Under the pieces are notes generated by a model. That model saw only the letters and a list, made by a program, of their open reading frames with translations. It made no database searches and had not been told where the DNA came from. The position numbers were made by a program, and so were the translations under genes. This document shows positions 10,164 to 17,923 of a DNA stretch of 64,000 nucleotides, piece by piece (the first letter of the stretch is position 1; every line of letters starts with the position of its first letter). Source of the DNA: Paenibacillus castaneae (GTDB lineage: Bacteria; Bacillota; Bacilli; Paenibacillales; Paenibacillaceae); contig NZ_KZ614144.1 of assembly GCF_002884445.1 (NCBI RefSeq), positions 1,096,202 to 1,160,201 of the forward strand, given 5' to 3'.

Positions 10164-11054
10164 ATGACAAACAGGGGCTTTGAAAAACATTATTACCTCA
10201 TGCTTCTGCCGGGAATGGTATGGCTGATCTTGTTCAGCTTGGTTCCCATGCTCGGCATAGTGATGGCATTTCAGGATTTCAACCCTGGCTTGGGCATTTT
10301 TAAATCAGAGTGGATTGGACTGGAAAATTTCAAATACATGTTTTTGCTTTCAGATAGTAAAACCATTATGTTCAACACGATTTACATCGCGGTTCTAAAA
10401 ATAATAGGCAATTTGCTAGTGCCGCTAATTTTCGCACTCATGCTGAATGAGCTGCGAGTAATCGTAATGAAGAGATGGATACAAACGATTGTGTATTTAC
10501 CGCATTTCTTATCTTGGGTTATTCTCTCAGGTATTTTGCTTGATGTTTTTGCTTTTAAAGGGCCAGTGAACGGCATGCTTACTTTTTTTGGAGTAGAACC
10601 TATTTTGTTCTTAGCACGCGCTGATCTATTCCCTTATATCGTCGTAGGGAGCGACGTGTGGAAGGAATTTGGCTTTAATACGATCATATATTTGGCCGCA
10701 TTAACTTCAATAAATCCGGCATTATATGAGGCAGCTGCTATCGATGGTGCGACAAGGCTGCAGCGTCTGCGATTCGTTACAGTTCCCGGCATCACGACAA
10801 CCATTGTGCTGCTTGCAGTACTCAGTCTAGGCAACGTATTGAATGCGGGTTTTGATCAAATATTCAACATGTATAATCCACTCGTATATTCAACCGGTGA
10901 TATTATTGATACTTGGGTTTATCGTGCTGGATTACAAAATCTTCAATTCAGTCTAGCTACGGCAATGGGATTATTAAAATCAGTGGTCAGTTTCGTTTTA
11001 ATCGTTATTTCTTATTATTTGGCTTCTCGATTTGCGAACTATCGTATTTTTTAA
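10164..11054 (+). CDS. ABC sugar-transporter permease (LplB-like)
   Basis: A 296-residue inner-membrane permease with about six transmembrane helices. The cytoplasmic loop that contacts the ATPase has the EAA-type motif EAAAIDGATRLQRLRFVTVP near residue 190. It is the first of a permease pair with the gene at 11128. GAGGAGG lies nine to ten bases before the ATG. No ATPase gene is nearby; in this family a shared ATPase such as MsmX encoded elsewhere is normally used. Confidence 0.92.
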   Translation: MTNRGFEKHYYLMLLPGMVWLILFSLVPMLGIVMAFQDFNPGLGIFKSEWIGLENFKYMFLLSDSKTIMFNTIYIAVLKIIGNLLVPLIFALMLNELRVIVMKRWIQTIVYLPHFLSWVILSGILLDVFAFKGPVNGMLTFFGVEPILFLARADLFPYIVVGSDVWKEFGFNTIIYLAALTSINPALYEAAAIDGATRLQRLRFVTVPGITTTIVLLAVLSLGNVLNAGFDQIFNMYNPLVYSTGDIIDTWVYRAGLQNLQFSLATAMGLLKSVVSFVLIVISYYLASRFANYRIF

Positions 11055-11127
11055 CACCAATTGAAGTCAAAACGAGAAAAGAAGCCAATCTCGCTTCATG
11101 TTTGCGGGTTGAAGGGAGCATCGCATA

Positions 11128-12012
11128 ATGGTTACAGAAAAAACCTTTGGCGCCAAAGCAATGGATATTCTTCTAGTCATCATACTATTAGCCATAGGAC
11201 TGCTGTGCGTAATGCCGATATGGTATACGTTTGCCTTATCCCTCAGCGATAAAGCCGCAGCCGCAGCTGGCATTGTCCGTCTATGGCCGATTGGATTTAA
11301 TCTGAACGCTTACGATCAGATTATGAGTGATGAGAAATTCATACGCTCATTTGGCATATCATTGCAGCGTGTACTTCTCGGTGCGACGTTGAACTTTATT
11401 GTCGTTGTTTTGACGGCTTATCCTTTATCGAAAACGACGAGAGCCTTCCGGCCACGCAATATATTTATGTGGGTGCTCGTTTTCACGATGTTCTTCAACG
11501 GTGGACTTGTACCTTGGTATATGGCGATGAAATCCTATGGACTCATGAATACCGTATGGGGACTCGTATTTGCAGGAGGATTGCAAGTATTCCATATTAT
11601 TCTTGTCGTTAACTTTTTCCGGAACCTGCCCAAAGAGCTGGAGGAGGCCGCCCTTGTTGATGGTGCTGGGCCCTGGTACACGCTGGTACGGCTTTATGTG
11701 CCGCTAGCAGTTCCTGTACTGGCTACCATAACTCTGTTCGGAATTGTTTATCATTGGAATGAATTTTTTCATGGGCTGGTTCTTATGTCCTCGACTGATA
11801 AATATCCGCTGCAAACGTATATTCAGCAGCTCGTTGTTACCATTGATACGACAACCATGACGGAGGACGAGTATAAAAAGCTAAGCGAGCTTTCCAATCA
11901 GACGCTGAATGCCGCCAAAATTTTTATAGCTATGATTCCTGTATTGATCGTTTATCCATTCCTGCAGCGCTTCTTCATCCATGGTATTACTCTCGGTTCC
12001 GTGAAAGAATAA
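11128..12012 (+). CDS. ABC sugar-transporter permease (LplC/YtcP-like)
   Basis: A 294-residue second permease subunit with six predicted helices, beginning near residue 12. The ATPase-docking loop reads EEAALVDGAGPWYTLVRLYV near residue 175. GAAGGGAG provides the ribosome-binding site. Together with the binding protein and LplB-like permease it forms a carbohydrate importer under the YesMN-type system upstream. A strong terminator follows, so this is the last gene of the unit. Confidence 0.92.
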   Translation: MVTEKTFGAKAMDILLVIILLAIGLLCVMPIWYTFALSLSDKAAAAAGIVRLWPIGFNLNAYDQIMSDEKFIRSFGISLQRVLLGATLNFIVVVLTAYPLSKTTRAFRPRNIFMWVLVFTMFFNGGLVPWYMAMKSYGLMNTVWGLVFAGGLQVFHIILVVNFFRNLPKELEEAALVDGAGPWYTLVRLYVPLAVPVLATITLFGIVYHWNEFFHGLVLMSSTDKYPLQTYIQQLVVTIDTTTMTEDEYKKLSELSNQTLNAAKIFIAMIPVLIVYPFLQRFFIHGITLGSVKE

Positions 12013-12020
12013 ATGTTACA

Positions 12021-12067
12021 AAAGGGGGCGTCTCCCAAGGTCAATGACCTTGGGAGACGCCCCCTTT
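12021..12067. terminator. 47-bp near-perfect palindrome ending the importer operon
   Basis: Two 23-base arms (starting AAAGGGGGCGTCTCCC) are exactly complementary around a single central base at 12044. The flanking A and T runs suit termination, though the T-tract after it is short. It starts nine bases after the permease stop codon. The remaining 250 bases up to the next gene hold a repeat and a likely promoter but no gene. Confidence 0.85.
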
Positions 12068-12132
12068 CCATATATGCTGGCTATTTCTCACGCGAGTGGC
12101 GGATATGAGCTCCTGCGGCGAAAGCTTGACCG

Positions 12133-12157
12133 AATAGAGCTAGAAACTAGCTCTATT
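12133..12157. repeat. 25-bp palindromic repeat, copy 1
   Basis: AATAGAGCTAG, AAA, CTAGCTCTATT: eleven-base arms exactly complementary around AAA. The same 25 bases recur at 46755-46779, and a one-base variant lies at 46806-46830. No T-run follows, so it is not an ordinary terminator. It resembles a dispersed intergenic palindromic element. Confidence 0.8.
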
Positions 12158-12221
12158 CCACAAACTGGGGTTGTTTCTGGAGAAATAAGGATGGATGTCA
12201 TTGTTGCAATCATAATAAATT

Positions 12222-12249
12222 TTGATCCTGCAAGCGAATCGCGTACAAT
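12222..12249 (+). promoter_or_regulatory. Likely sigma-A promoter for the M42 peptidase gene
   Basis: TTGATC and TACAAT are separated by 16 bases, about 65 bases upstream of the peptidase start. Four and five of six positions match the consensus hexamers. It lies after the importer terminator, so the peptidase gene is likely its own transcript. Confidence 0.4.
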
Positions 12250-12312
12250 TGAACAGATGGCGGATTAACGCCGAATTTATTTTGAGCTATGTAAACGAAA
12301 GGGGACATGACT

Positions 12313-13365
12313 ATGTCTACACCACTTGAACCGCAATTAAACCGAGAATTTGTCACCGGTTTGCTGGAAGCCTTGCTAACAACACCAAGTCCTAGCGGAT
12401 ATTGTATGGATATCATGAAATATATCGGAACTGAAACGGCTAAGCTAGGATATTCACTAGAAATTACGCCCAAAGGAAATGGAATAATTACAATTCCGGG
12501 GGAAAAGAACGATAAAGTGATTGGCATATCCGCACATCTCGATACGCTCGGTGGGATGGTCCGCTCGATCAAATCGAACGGAATGATTCGTTTAACGCCG
12601 ATTGGTGGTTATGCCATGCATACGGTAGAAGGAGAATACTGTCTCATTCACACCCGCGACGGACGGAAATACGAGGGAACGGTATTGTCTACGAAGGCAT
12701 CCGTGCATGTATATCCCGATGCTCGAGATTGGAAGCGGGAAGAAGCGAATATGGAAATTCGGATCGATGAGCTGGTGAAATCCAAAGAGGATGTGGAGAA
12801 GCTTGGCATTGCGGTAGGAGATTTCATATCTTGGGATCCTCGTACTCGCATAATGCCGAACGGCTGGGTCAAATCTCGGCACTTAGATGATAAAGCGAGT
12901 GTAGCGGCTCTATTCGGTCTCATGGAGTGGTTTAAACGGGAAGGAAAATCTCCGTCTAATACGCTGAAAATCATTCTATCTACATACGAAGAAGTAGGAC
13001 ACGGAAGCTCCTCCATTCCATCAGACATATCCGAATTTATTGCCATTGATATGGGGGCAATTGGAGATGATTTATCAGCGACCGAGCATGATGTTTCGAT
13101 ATGTGCCAAAGATTCCACAGGGCCTTATGATTACCAAATGACGTCAAAGCTGATAGAGCTGGCTAAACGTGAAAAACTTCCGCATGCTATCGATATATAT
13201 CCATACTATGGCTCGGATGCATCTGCAGCGCTAAGAGGTGGAAATGATATTCGCGCAGCTTTAATCGGGCCCGGAGTTCATGCATCACATGGAATGGAAC
13301 GAACGCATTTGGATGCGATTGTGAATACAGCTGCCTTGCTTCTTGCCTATGTGCTAGATAAATAA
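12313..13365 (+). CDS. M42-family metallo-aminopeptidase
   Basis: A 350-residue cytosolic peptidase of the M42 family (glutamyl-aminopeptidase / FrvX type, once called endoglucanase M-like). These are two-metal, usually dodecameric enzymes that trim short peptides. Metal and catalytic residues are visible in SAHLDTLGG near residue 75, RHLDDKAS near 195, TYEEVGHGSS near 230, AIDMGA near 248, and HASHGMERTH near the end. Two in-frame ATGs are six bases apart; the second has proper spacing to AAAGGGG, so I use it. It follows a sugar importer but has its own promoter and no clear functional link to it. Confidence 0.88.
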   Translation: MSTPLEPQLNREFVTGLLEALLTTPSPSGYCMDIMKYIGTETAKLGYSLEITPKGNGIITIPGEKNDKVIGISAHLDTLGGMVRSIKSNGMIRLTPIGGYAMHTVEGEYCLIHTRDGRKYEGTVLSTKASVHVYPDARDWKREEANMEIRIDELVKSKEDVEKLGIAVGDFISWDPRTRIMPNGWVKSRHLDDKASVAALFGLMEWFKREGKSPSNTLKIILSTYEEVGHGSSSIPSDISEFIAIDMGAIGDDLSATEHDVSICAKDSTGPYDYQMTSKLIELAKREKLPHAIDIYPYYGSDASAALRGGNDIRAALIGPGVHASHGMERTHLDAIVNTAALLLAYVLDK

Positions 13366-13410
13366 AGGGACGATCCACATAAAGAAAAGAAAGTATATCT
13401 GTGTTTAACG

Positions 13411-13454
13411 CAGCTTTGCCGTCACTGGACGGCAAAGCTGTTTATGCTTTTCTT
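13411..13454. terminator. Terminator between convergent genes
   Basis: CAGCTTTGCCGTC and its exact complement flank a loop of ACTG, followed by a T-rich stretch. It separates the peptidase gene from the converging HTH-F1beta gene and may serve both. Confidence 0.85.
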
Positions 13455-14514
13455 ATGGTTGCGGTATGACTAAGCGTCCTTTGAAAAATAATTGCTCTGG
13501 CTCCAAATCATCAATAACTCCATCAAGAATGCGACGTACATCATCAAGCGTATCGTATAGAGATAACGTCTCGCCTGGTTTTTTAGTATGGGGTTCAGCA
13601 ACAAAGAATGGCTGTGTAAGGAATGATTCCAATCGTTCGCCCCGTTTATATAATTGTCTGTCAAACTCCGTCATTTTCTCTAATCCTTGCGCAGCTGCTA
13701 ATGGCCGAAGCTCTCTGTAACGGCGTAATAGTTTTCTGGCTCTCTGTTGGATTGTCAGGTGTACGGCATCCAATTGTGCCCCTTCCAATACGGTAGACGT
13801 AGAGAAAACCGGATCTACTGCAGGGTAAAAACCTCGACTGATTAAGTCCGTATCGAAACGCCATAGTGTATCCAGTGGGCCAAACGGAGCTTCTTCATCT
13901 GCGGCTTCCCCTCTTGTGTCGACTAGAGCAAAGGTGACCGGTCTGGTGCCTGCTTCCTGTAATTGCTCGCGCAAAGAAAACAGTTCGCCTGATAATACCA
14001 TTGTGCGATCAACTGCGAGCAATATATCACGTTCATCTCGTATAGCAATAATTTGTTTATAGACCTCTTCCTTATTGGTGCAAATGATTTCTGCGTGTTC
14101 CCTTACAAGATTAAGTCCTGGAACATCGGTTTGAGGGTCCCATAGGAAGGTGGCGAATCCACGTTTTCTCAATCGCAGCATAAGTTCTCCAAGCAGAACC
14201 AGCTGTCCCATACCAGGGCGCGCTACCAAGCCAACCGTACCGCCGCGTACAACAGGAGCAAACAGATCTAAAGCCTTGATACCCGTTTCAATCATTGCTA
14301 CACCACTCCCTCGAATTATTAACTCATCCAAGCTGCAGCCCGCCAATGCGGCTAGTGCCGCAATCGTACGAACCTCTGCACGACCTACGGGTGTTTTACC
14401 CGTGCACAAATTGGAAACCGTAGCTGAACGCAAGCCTGCTGCTCGAGCGACCGTCGTAAGATTGGGAACACGCCGCCGGAGCAGGGGAACATTTAGCTGC
14501 AAATCATCAAACAT
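13453..14514 (-). CDS. HTH domain fused to a degenerate F1-ATPase beta-subunit-like domain
   Basis: A 353-residue protein. Residues about 14-66 form a Xre/LacI-like helix-turn-helix (LTTVARAAGLRSATVSNL). From residue 75 it follows the F1-ATPase beta subunit: IETGIKALDLFAPVVRGG at the start, DILLAVDR (163) where the enzyme has its Walker B strand, RGFYPAVDP (227), RRYREL, a DELSEED-like helix GLEKMTEFDRQL (277) and FLTQPFFVAE (298). The P-loop position reads ARPGMGQLV at 98 where ATP synthase has GGAGVGKTV, so the key Lys and Thr are gone, and the catalytic GER Glu and N-terminal barrel are missing. It is therefore unlikely to hydrolyse ATP and is probably a DNA-binding regulator using the fold as sensor or scaffold. 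AGGAGG lies seven bases before the ATG. Function unknown. Confidence 0.85.
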   Translation of the reverse strand: MFDDLQLNVPLLRRRVPNLTTVARAAGLRSATVSNLCTGKTPVGRAEVRTIAALAALAGCSLDELIIRGSGVAMIETGIKALDLFAPVVRGGTVGLVARPGMGQLVLLGELMLRLRKRGFATFLWDPQTDVPGLNLVREHAEIICTNKEEVYKQIIAIRDERDILLAVDRTMVLSGELFSLREQLQEAGTRPVTFALVDTRGEAADEEAPFGPLDTLWRFDTDLISRGFYPAVDPVFSTSTVLEGAQLDAVHLTIQQRARKLLRRYRELRPLAAAQGLEKMTEFDRQLYKRGERLESFLTQPFFVAEPHTKKPGETLSLYDTLDDVRRILDGVIDDLEPEQLFFKGRLVIPQP

Positions 14515-14530
14515 GTCATCGCCTCCTTAC

Positions 14531-14558
14531 TTTATAGAGTAATTTAGTTTACTCTCAA
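14531..14558 (-). promoter_or_regulatory. Promoter with embedded inverted repeat, upstream of the HTH-F1beta gene
   Basis: On the minus strand TTGAGA (14553-14558) and TATAAA (14531-14536) are 16 bases apart, each matching five of six consensus bases. The spacer region holds AGAGTAA-N6-TTACTCT (14536-14555). A repressor bound there would block RNA polymerase. Because the gene 17 bases further encodes an HTH protein, autoregulation is likely; that link is inference. Confidence 0.55.
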
Positions 14559-14581
14559 ATGCAAGATTAATTTGAAAAAAA

Positions 14582-14610
14582 TTGAATTTAATCCATTTCC
14601 ACTATATAAT
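14582..14610 (+). promoter_or_regulatory. Sigma-A promoter of the divergent gene at 14646
   Basis: TTGAAT and a perfect TATAAT are separated by 17 bases. The predicted transcript starts about 30 bases before the ATG of the next gene. It lies about 25 bases from the inverted repeat of the divergent HTH-F1beta promoter, so that repeat could influence both directions. Confidence 0.6.
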
Positions 14611-14645
14611 ACGACTATTGAAGTAAGCCTTAAGGAGGAAAGCCG

Positions 14646-15158
14646 ATGCTTTATCATTTCAGCGAGAATCCGGATATTAACAAATTTGTTCCGCAGCTGA
14701 AACAAAATATTAAGGAAATGCCGCCAGTCGTTTGGGCAATTGATGAAGAGCATTCGGTAAACTATCTTTTTCCAAGAGATTGTCCTAGAGTCATATATTC
14801 GAAATCGGATCAGGTAACACCAAATGATATGGAACGTTTTTTTTCTAGTACTGCTGCCAATACGATTATATCGGTGGAAACAAGCTGGCTTGAACGCATC
14901 CATAATACGACGATTTTTAAGTATACCTTTGAGGAACGACAATTCAAGCTGCTGGATTCTATAGCGGGATATTATGTTTCATCGGAAACGATAGTGCCGG
15001 TCAGCGTGGAGCCAGTAAATAATTTGATCAGCAAGCTGCTAAGCAGAGGGATTGAGCTGAGGATTACTCCTAATCTATATCCCATAAGGAATGCAATATT
15101 ATCGTCAAGTGTGGATGATTTCTCGATCATCCGATTTAATCATGCAGCTATACATTAG
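14646..15158 (+). CDS. Conserved hypothetical protein, DUF6886-like
   Basis: A 170-residue soluble protein with an N-terminus YHFSENPDINKFVPQL and the segments VVWAIDEEHSVNYLFPRDCP and SWLERI. This resembles the family I recall as DUF6886, whose function is not known. AAGGAGG is nine bases upstream of the ATG and a good promoter lies before it. It is transcribed divergently from the HTH-F1beta gene; whether that reflects function is unclear. It has no signal peptide or membrane helix. Confidence 0.7.
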   Translation: MLYHFSENPDINKFVPQLKQNIKEMPPVVWAIDEEHSVNYLFPRDCPRVIYSKSDQVTPNDMERFFSSTAANTIISVETSWLERIHNTTIFKYTFEERQFKLLDSIAGYYVSSETIVPVSVEPVNNLISKLLSRGIELRITPNLYPIRNAILSSSVDDFSIIRFNHAAIH

Positions 15159-15227
15159 GATGTTGTTTCCAGCTGCAATCAAGTAGAATAGAAGGAATGA
15201 ATAATTATACTAATGGGAGGCATCAAG

Positions 15228-15965
15228 ATGGATTTAAATAAAAATAAGGATGAGCCAATTACGAGCGAGGAATCAGCGCGCAGAATGGAGGATTTACCGC
15301 CAGTAGCTGCGGGAGCAGCAAGAGCGCAGAGATCTTTATTAGATGATATGAATGATTCAGTTAAACAAGTGGATAAGAATGTAATTATACGATTGCTGAC
15401 AAACCCGCTCGAAAGCTTGAATCTTCATTCAACTAAAGATTTCGTTTATGGAGTTTTAGGAATTGCGGCTGCTATTATTGGATTTCTAATATGGGCTATG
15501 TTTATAGGCAATAAGGTAGAGAGTGTCATTATGCGCGCCTTTGGTTTCGGGGGGATTTCGAGCTTTGCCGATCTTTTTGAGACACGCAGATCGATAAGCG
15601 CTGCTGTATATGGGAAAATGTTCTTGATCGCAATTTTATCAAGCGCTTCATTGCTTGCAGCTATTTGGTCTATCGGTTCCTGGAAGGGCGGGCAACGCCA
15701 GTCTATTAAATCGTTAATTACACATATTGGAGCGATGCAGTACATAGCAGGGGCAGGATTTATAATATCAGGAATTTTGGCTCTGATGAGCTTTAAACTG
15801 TCCATATTTGTATTAACAGTAACCTTATTGTCTACGCTCATACTATCTATAACGGGGGCAATGGATTTATACCAGGTTGCTAAGGAACATCGCGCTTTGT
15901 ATATCGTTTGCACCATTTCAGCATATCTTGTATTATTCGTGCTGCTGGCGGGTGCTGTGCTATAA
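15228..15965 (+). CDS. Multi-pass membrane protein of unknown function
   Basis: A 245-residue protein. The first 70 residues are hydrophilic and probably cytosolic. About five transmembrane helices follow (near 72-95, 130-152, 170-192, 194-218 and 225-245). GGGAGG is eight bases before the ATG I chose; an ATG fifteen bases earlier overlaps that site and is less likely. The shape is like small YIP1-type membrane proteins, but I see no diagnostic motif. It follows the DUF6886-like gene by 69 bases. Confidence 0.75.
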   Translation: MDLNKNKDEPITSEESARRMEDLPPVAAGAARAQRSLLDDMNDSVKQVDKNVIIRLLTNPLESLNLHSTKDFVYGVLGIAAAIIGFLIWAMFIGNKVESVIMRAFGFGGISSFADLFETRRSISAAVYGKMFLIAILSSASLLAAIWSIGSWKGGQRQSIKSLITHIGAMQYIAGAGFIISGILALMSFKLSIFVLTVTLLSTLILSITGAMDLYQVAKEHRALYIVCTISAYLVLFVLLAGAVL

Positions 15966-16003
15966 TTGTGGTACACAAATAAGCAGAGAAATGAAGTGTA
16001 GGT

Positions 16004-16273
16004 ATGAGTAAAGGACGCGTATGGAATAAAGGAAAACATAATGGAGGCAAGCCTGCAGGCGGCACTAAAAGCAAAGACAAAGTAAACGCCAAAAACAGCA
16101 GCCAAAAGCAAGTACAAGCTACGCCAACGGATGGCAACGGCGGGGTTAGAAATGAGCGGATAACTACAGTTAAACGAATGAACCGTGAGAATTGGGTCGT
16201 AAGACCAGCTCGTGTTGTTCAGAATAATGAACGTAATGAGTCCATTCATACAACTGATGAGACGATCGATTAA
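16004..16273 (+). CDS. Small basic hydrophilic protein, unknown
   Basis: An 89-residue protein rich in Lys, Asn, Gly and Arg, with a low-complexity first half (SKGRVWNKGKHNGGKPAGG) and a more ordered VKRMNRENWVVRPARVVQ segment. There is only a weak ribosome-binding site. It is predicted to be largely disordered and could bind nucleic acid, but this rests on composition alone. The gene is followed directly by a strong terminator, which supports its being real. Confidence 0.5.
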   Translation: MSKGRVWNKGKHNGGKPAGGTKSKDKVNAKNSSQKQVQATPTDGNGGVRNERITTVKRMNRENWVVRPARVVQNNERNESIHTTDETID

Positions 16274-16286
16274 TTATATTTGTTTT

Positions 16287-16330
16287 AAATAAACAGGGGC
16301 GCTCCATTAAAGGAGTGCCCCTGTTTATTT
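16287..16330. terminator. Bidirectional terminator
   Basis: AAATAAACAGGGGC and GCCCCTGTTTATTT flank an inner GCTCC/GGAGT pairing and a five-base loop. It lies between the small basic protein gene and the converging cupredoxin gene. Confidence 0.88.
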
Positions 16331-16341
16331 GTGATTCAACG

Positions 16342-16737
16342 TTAAGAAACGGTAATTGTGCCTACCATATTGTCATGGCCGGCGCCGCATTGGATGGAAC
16401 AATTGTAAGCGTAGCTGCCGGCTTTATCTACTGTAAAAGTAGCGGACTCGCCGTTTTTGATGCTCACATTCAGTTCTGGAATAGCAAGACCGTGGTTGCC
16501 TTGGTCGTTCTTGAGAGTAAGCTTAACCGTATCGCCTACTTTTAGTTTTATATCAGGCTGATCAAATTCGAAATTTTTAGCCGTTACGGTAATTTCCTTT
16601 GTTCCGCCACCGCCTGCTGCAGGGCTTTGAGAAGGAGTGCCGCCTTTGTTGGTGTTATTCGTTTTACCGCATGCACTTAATGCCATTACGATAGCAAGAG
16701 CTGTAATCGTTAAAACGAGGTACAATTTTCTGTTCAT
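16342..16737 (-). CDS. CuA-type cupredoxin lipoprotein
   Basis: A 131-residue secreted lipoprotein. The signal peptide ends in LSACGK, the linker is Gly/Ser/Pro-rich, and a cupredoxin fold follows. The copper ligands match a CuA site as in cytochrome oxidase subunit II: His in QGNHGL, and Cys, Cys, His, Met in CSIQCGAGHDNM. It lacks subunit II's membrane helices and stands away from any oxidase gene, so it may carry copper or electrons outside the membrane, or help assemble an oxidase; nitrous-oxide-reductase-like roles are less likely at this size. GGGAGGAA precedes the ATG; a longer frame upstream has no ribosome-binding site. Confidence 0.85.
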   Translation of the reverse strand: MNRKLYLVLTITALAIVMALSACGKTNNTNKGGTPSQSPAAGGGGTKEITVTAKNFEFDQPDIKLKVGDTVKLTLKNDQGNHGLAIPELNVSIKNGESATFTVDKAGSYAYNCSIQCGAGHDNMVGTITVS

Positions 16738-16871
16738 GCTGTATTCCTCCCAGGTCATAAATATGCGAAGCAGCGATGCCGCTCTGTCATACTTAAGGTG
16801 CCCGATTTTACCACTTTTTAAACTTATGAAACAATTACTAATCATTTTATGGAGGGGGTTTGTATAAAGGA

Positions 16872-17756
16872 TTATTGCTCTAACAGAAATCGAATCATTT
16901 CGTTATTAATGGTATCAGGCTGTTCATGGTTAATGCCATGTCCTGCGTCAGCTATCACTTTATAGTGAAATTCATCTTTCTTTAAAATATCCATTAAATC
17001 CTTCTTCATATCTATCTGATGCTCTGCTATTAGAAAATAAAGCTTATTTCTTATTGCGATGCCGCTTGCTCGATCATATTTGACGAGCTTATGCGCAAAC
17101 ATGGCTTGCTGATTATGGCTTTTCATTAATAAAATGAGATGCTCTGCTATTATTGGGTATCGATCAAATAGATTTGAGCTTGGAGAGCTCAGCTTTTTTA
17201 ATATGCGAAGAAGATTGGTATGTGTAGGAATCATTATTTCAGGAAACATCAGTAGAATGGTCCGCAGCATCGTTTGGATTGGTTTGGTAACCATTCCGCC
17301 CTCCATACAAATCACTTTCTTCACTCTGCCACTATTTGCTGCTGCATAGTTGTATACCATGTATGCACCGTTAGAGACACCTGCAAGGCTAACCTTTTCT
17401 AAATTAAAATAATTTAAAATTTCAGAGATCCATTGCACTTGATCAAACTTTTTTTTCGTAAAATTATCGTTTGGAACACTTTTTCCTGGTCCGCCAATAG
17501 TATCTACAGCTATACAATAAAAATACTTCGATAATTCCTTCATATTGAGCATCCACATAACTGCAGAATTATCACCTACGCCATGAAATAATAGAAGCGG
17601 CGGATTCGAATTATTTCCGGAAGCAATACAGTGGGTCATGCCATACATGGTCGGAACATCCATTTCTTGAAACTCGGTTGACCACATTTCAAGGATGCGA
17701 TTATAGGAATGAAGGACCTCATATTTGGCTTTTTCTTTTTTAAATACTTTAACCAT
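16872..17756 (-). CDS. Alpha/beta hydrolase
   Basis: A 294-residue hydrolase of the alpha/beta fold. The oxyanion strand LLLFHGVGDN is near residue 55, the nucleophile elbow GVSNGA near 127 (G-x-S-x-G), and the catalytic His in DAGHGINHEQP near 275. There is no signal peptide. AGAAGGTT serves as a ribosome-binding site. Substrate is unknown; such enzymes are commonly esterases. It is upstream of and divergent from the PhzF-like gene. Confidence 0.82.
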   Translation of the reverse strand: MVKVFKKEKAKYEVLHSYNRILEMWSTEFQEMDVPTMYGMTHCIASGNNSNPPLLLFHGVGDNSAVMWMLNMKELSKYFYCIAVDTIGGPGKSVPNDNFTKKKFDQVQWISEILNYFNLEKVSLAGVSNGAYMVYNYAAANSGRVKKVICMEGGMVTKPIQTMLRTILLMFPEIMIPTHTNLLRILKKLSSPSSNLFDRYPIIAEHLILLMKSHNQQAMFAHKLVKYDRASGIAIRNKLYFLIAEHQIDMKKDLMDILKKDEFHYKVIADAGHGINHEQPDTINNEMIRFLLEQ

Positions 17757-17923
17757 GACAGATAACCTTCTCTCGAATGGTTTATTTATCTTTCATTAAT
17801 ACCATTTGTTTACAAATATTACAACATAAAAAGCTAGCTTGAGCATTTATGTTAGACGGGATTGGTAAGAGACATGATATAATATAGGGAAAAATTGGGT
17901 AATAGAAATTTGGAGGGGCGCAT

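Noticed and set aside
12044..12268. Open frame of 74 codons between the permease and peptidase genes
   Set aside because: It starts in the terminator palindrome, runs through the 25-bp repeat and promoter, and has no ribosome-binding site.
13453..14514. HTH-F1beta gene considered as a misplaced ATP synthase beta subunit pseudogene
   Set aside because: The frame is intact, has its own promoter, operator-like repeat and ribosome-binding site, and begins with a complete HTH domain, so it is a functional fusion.
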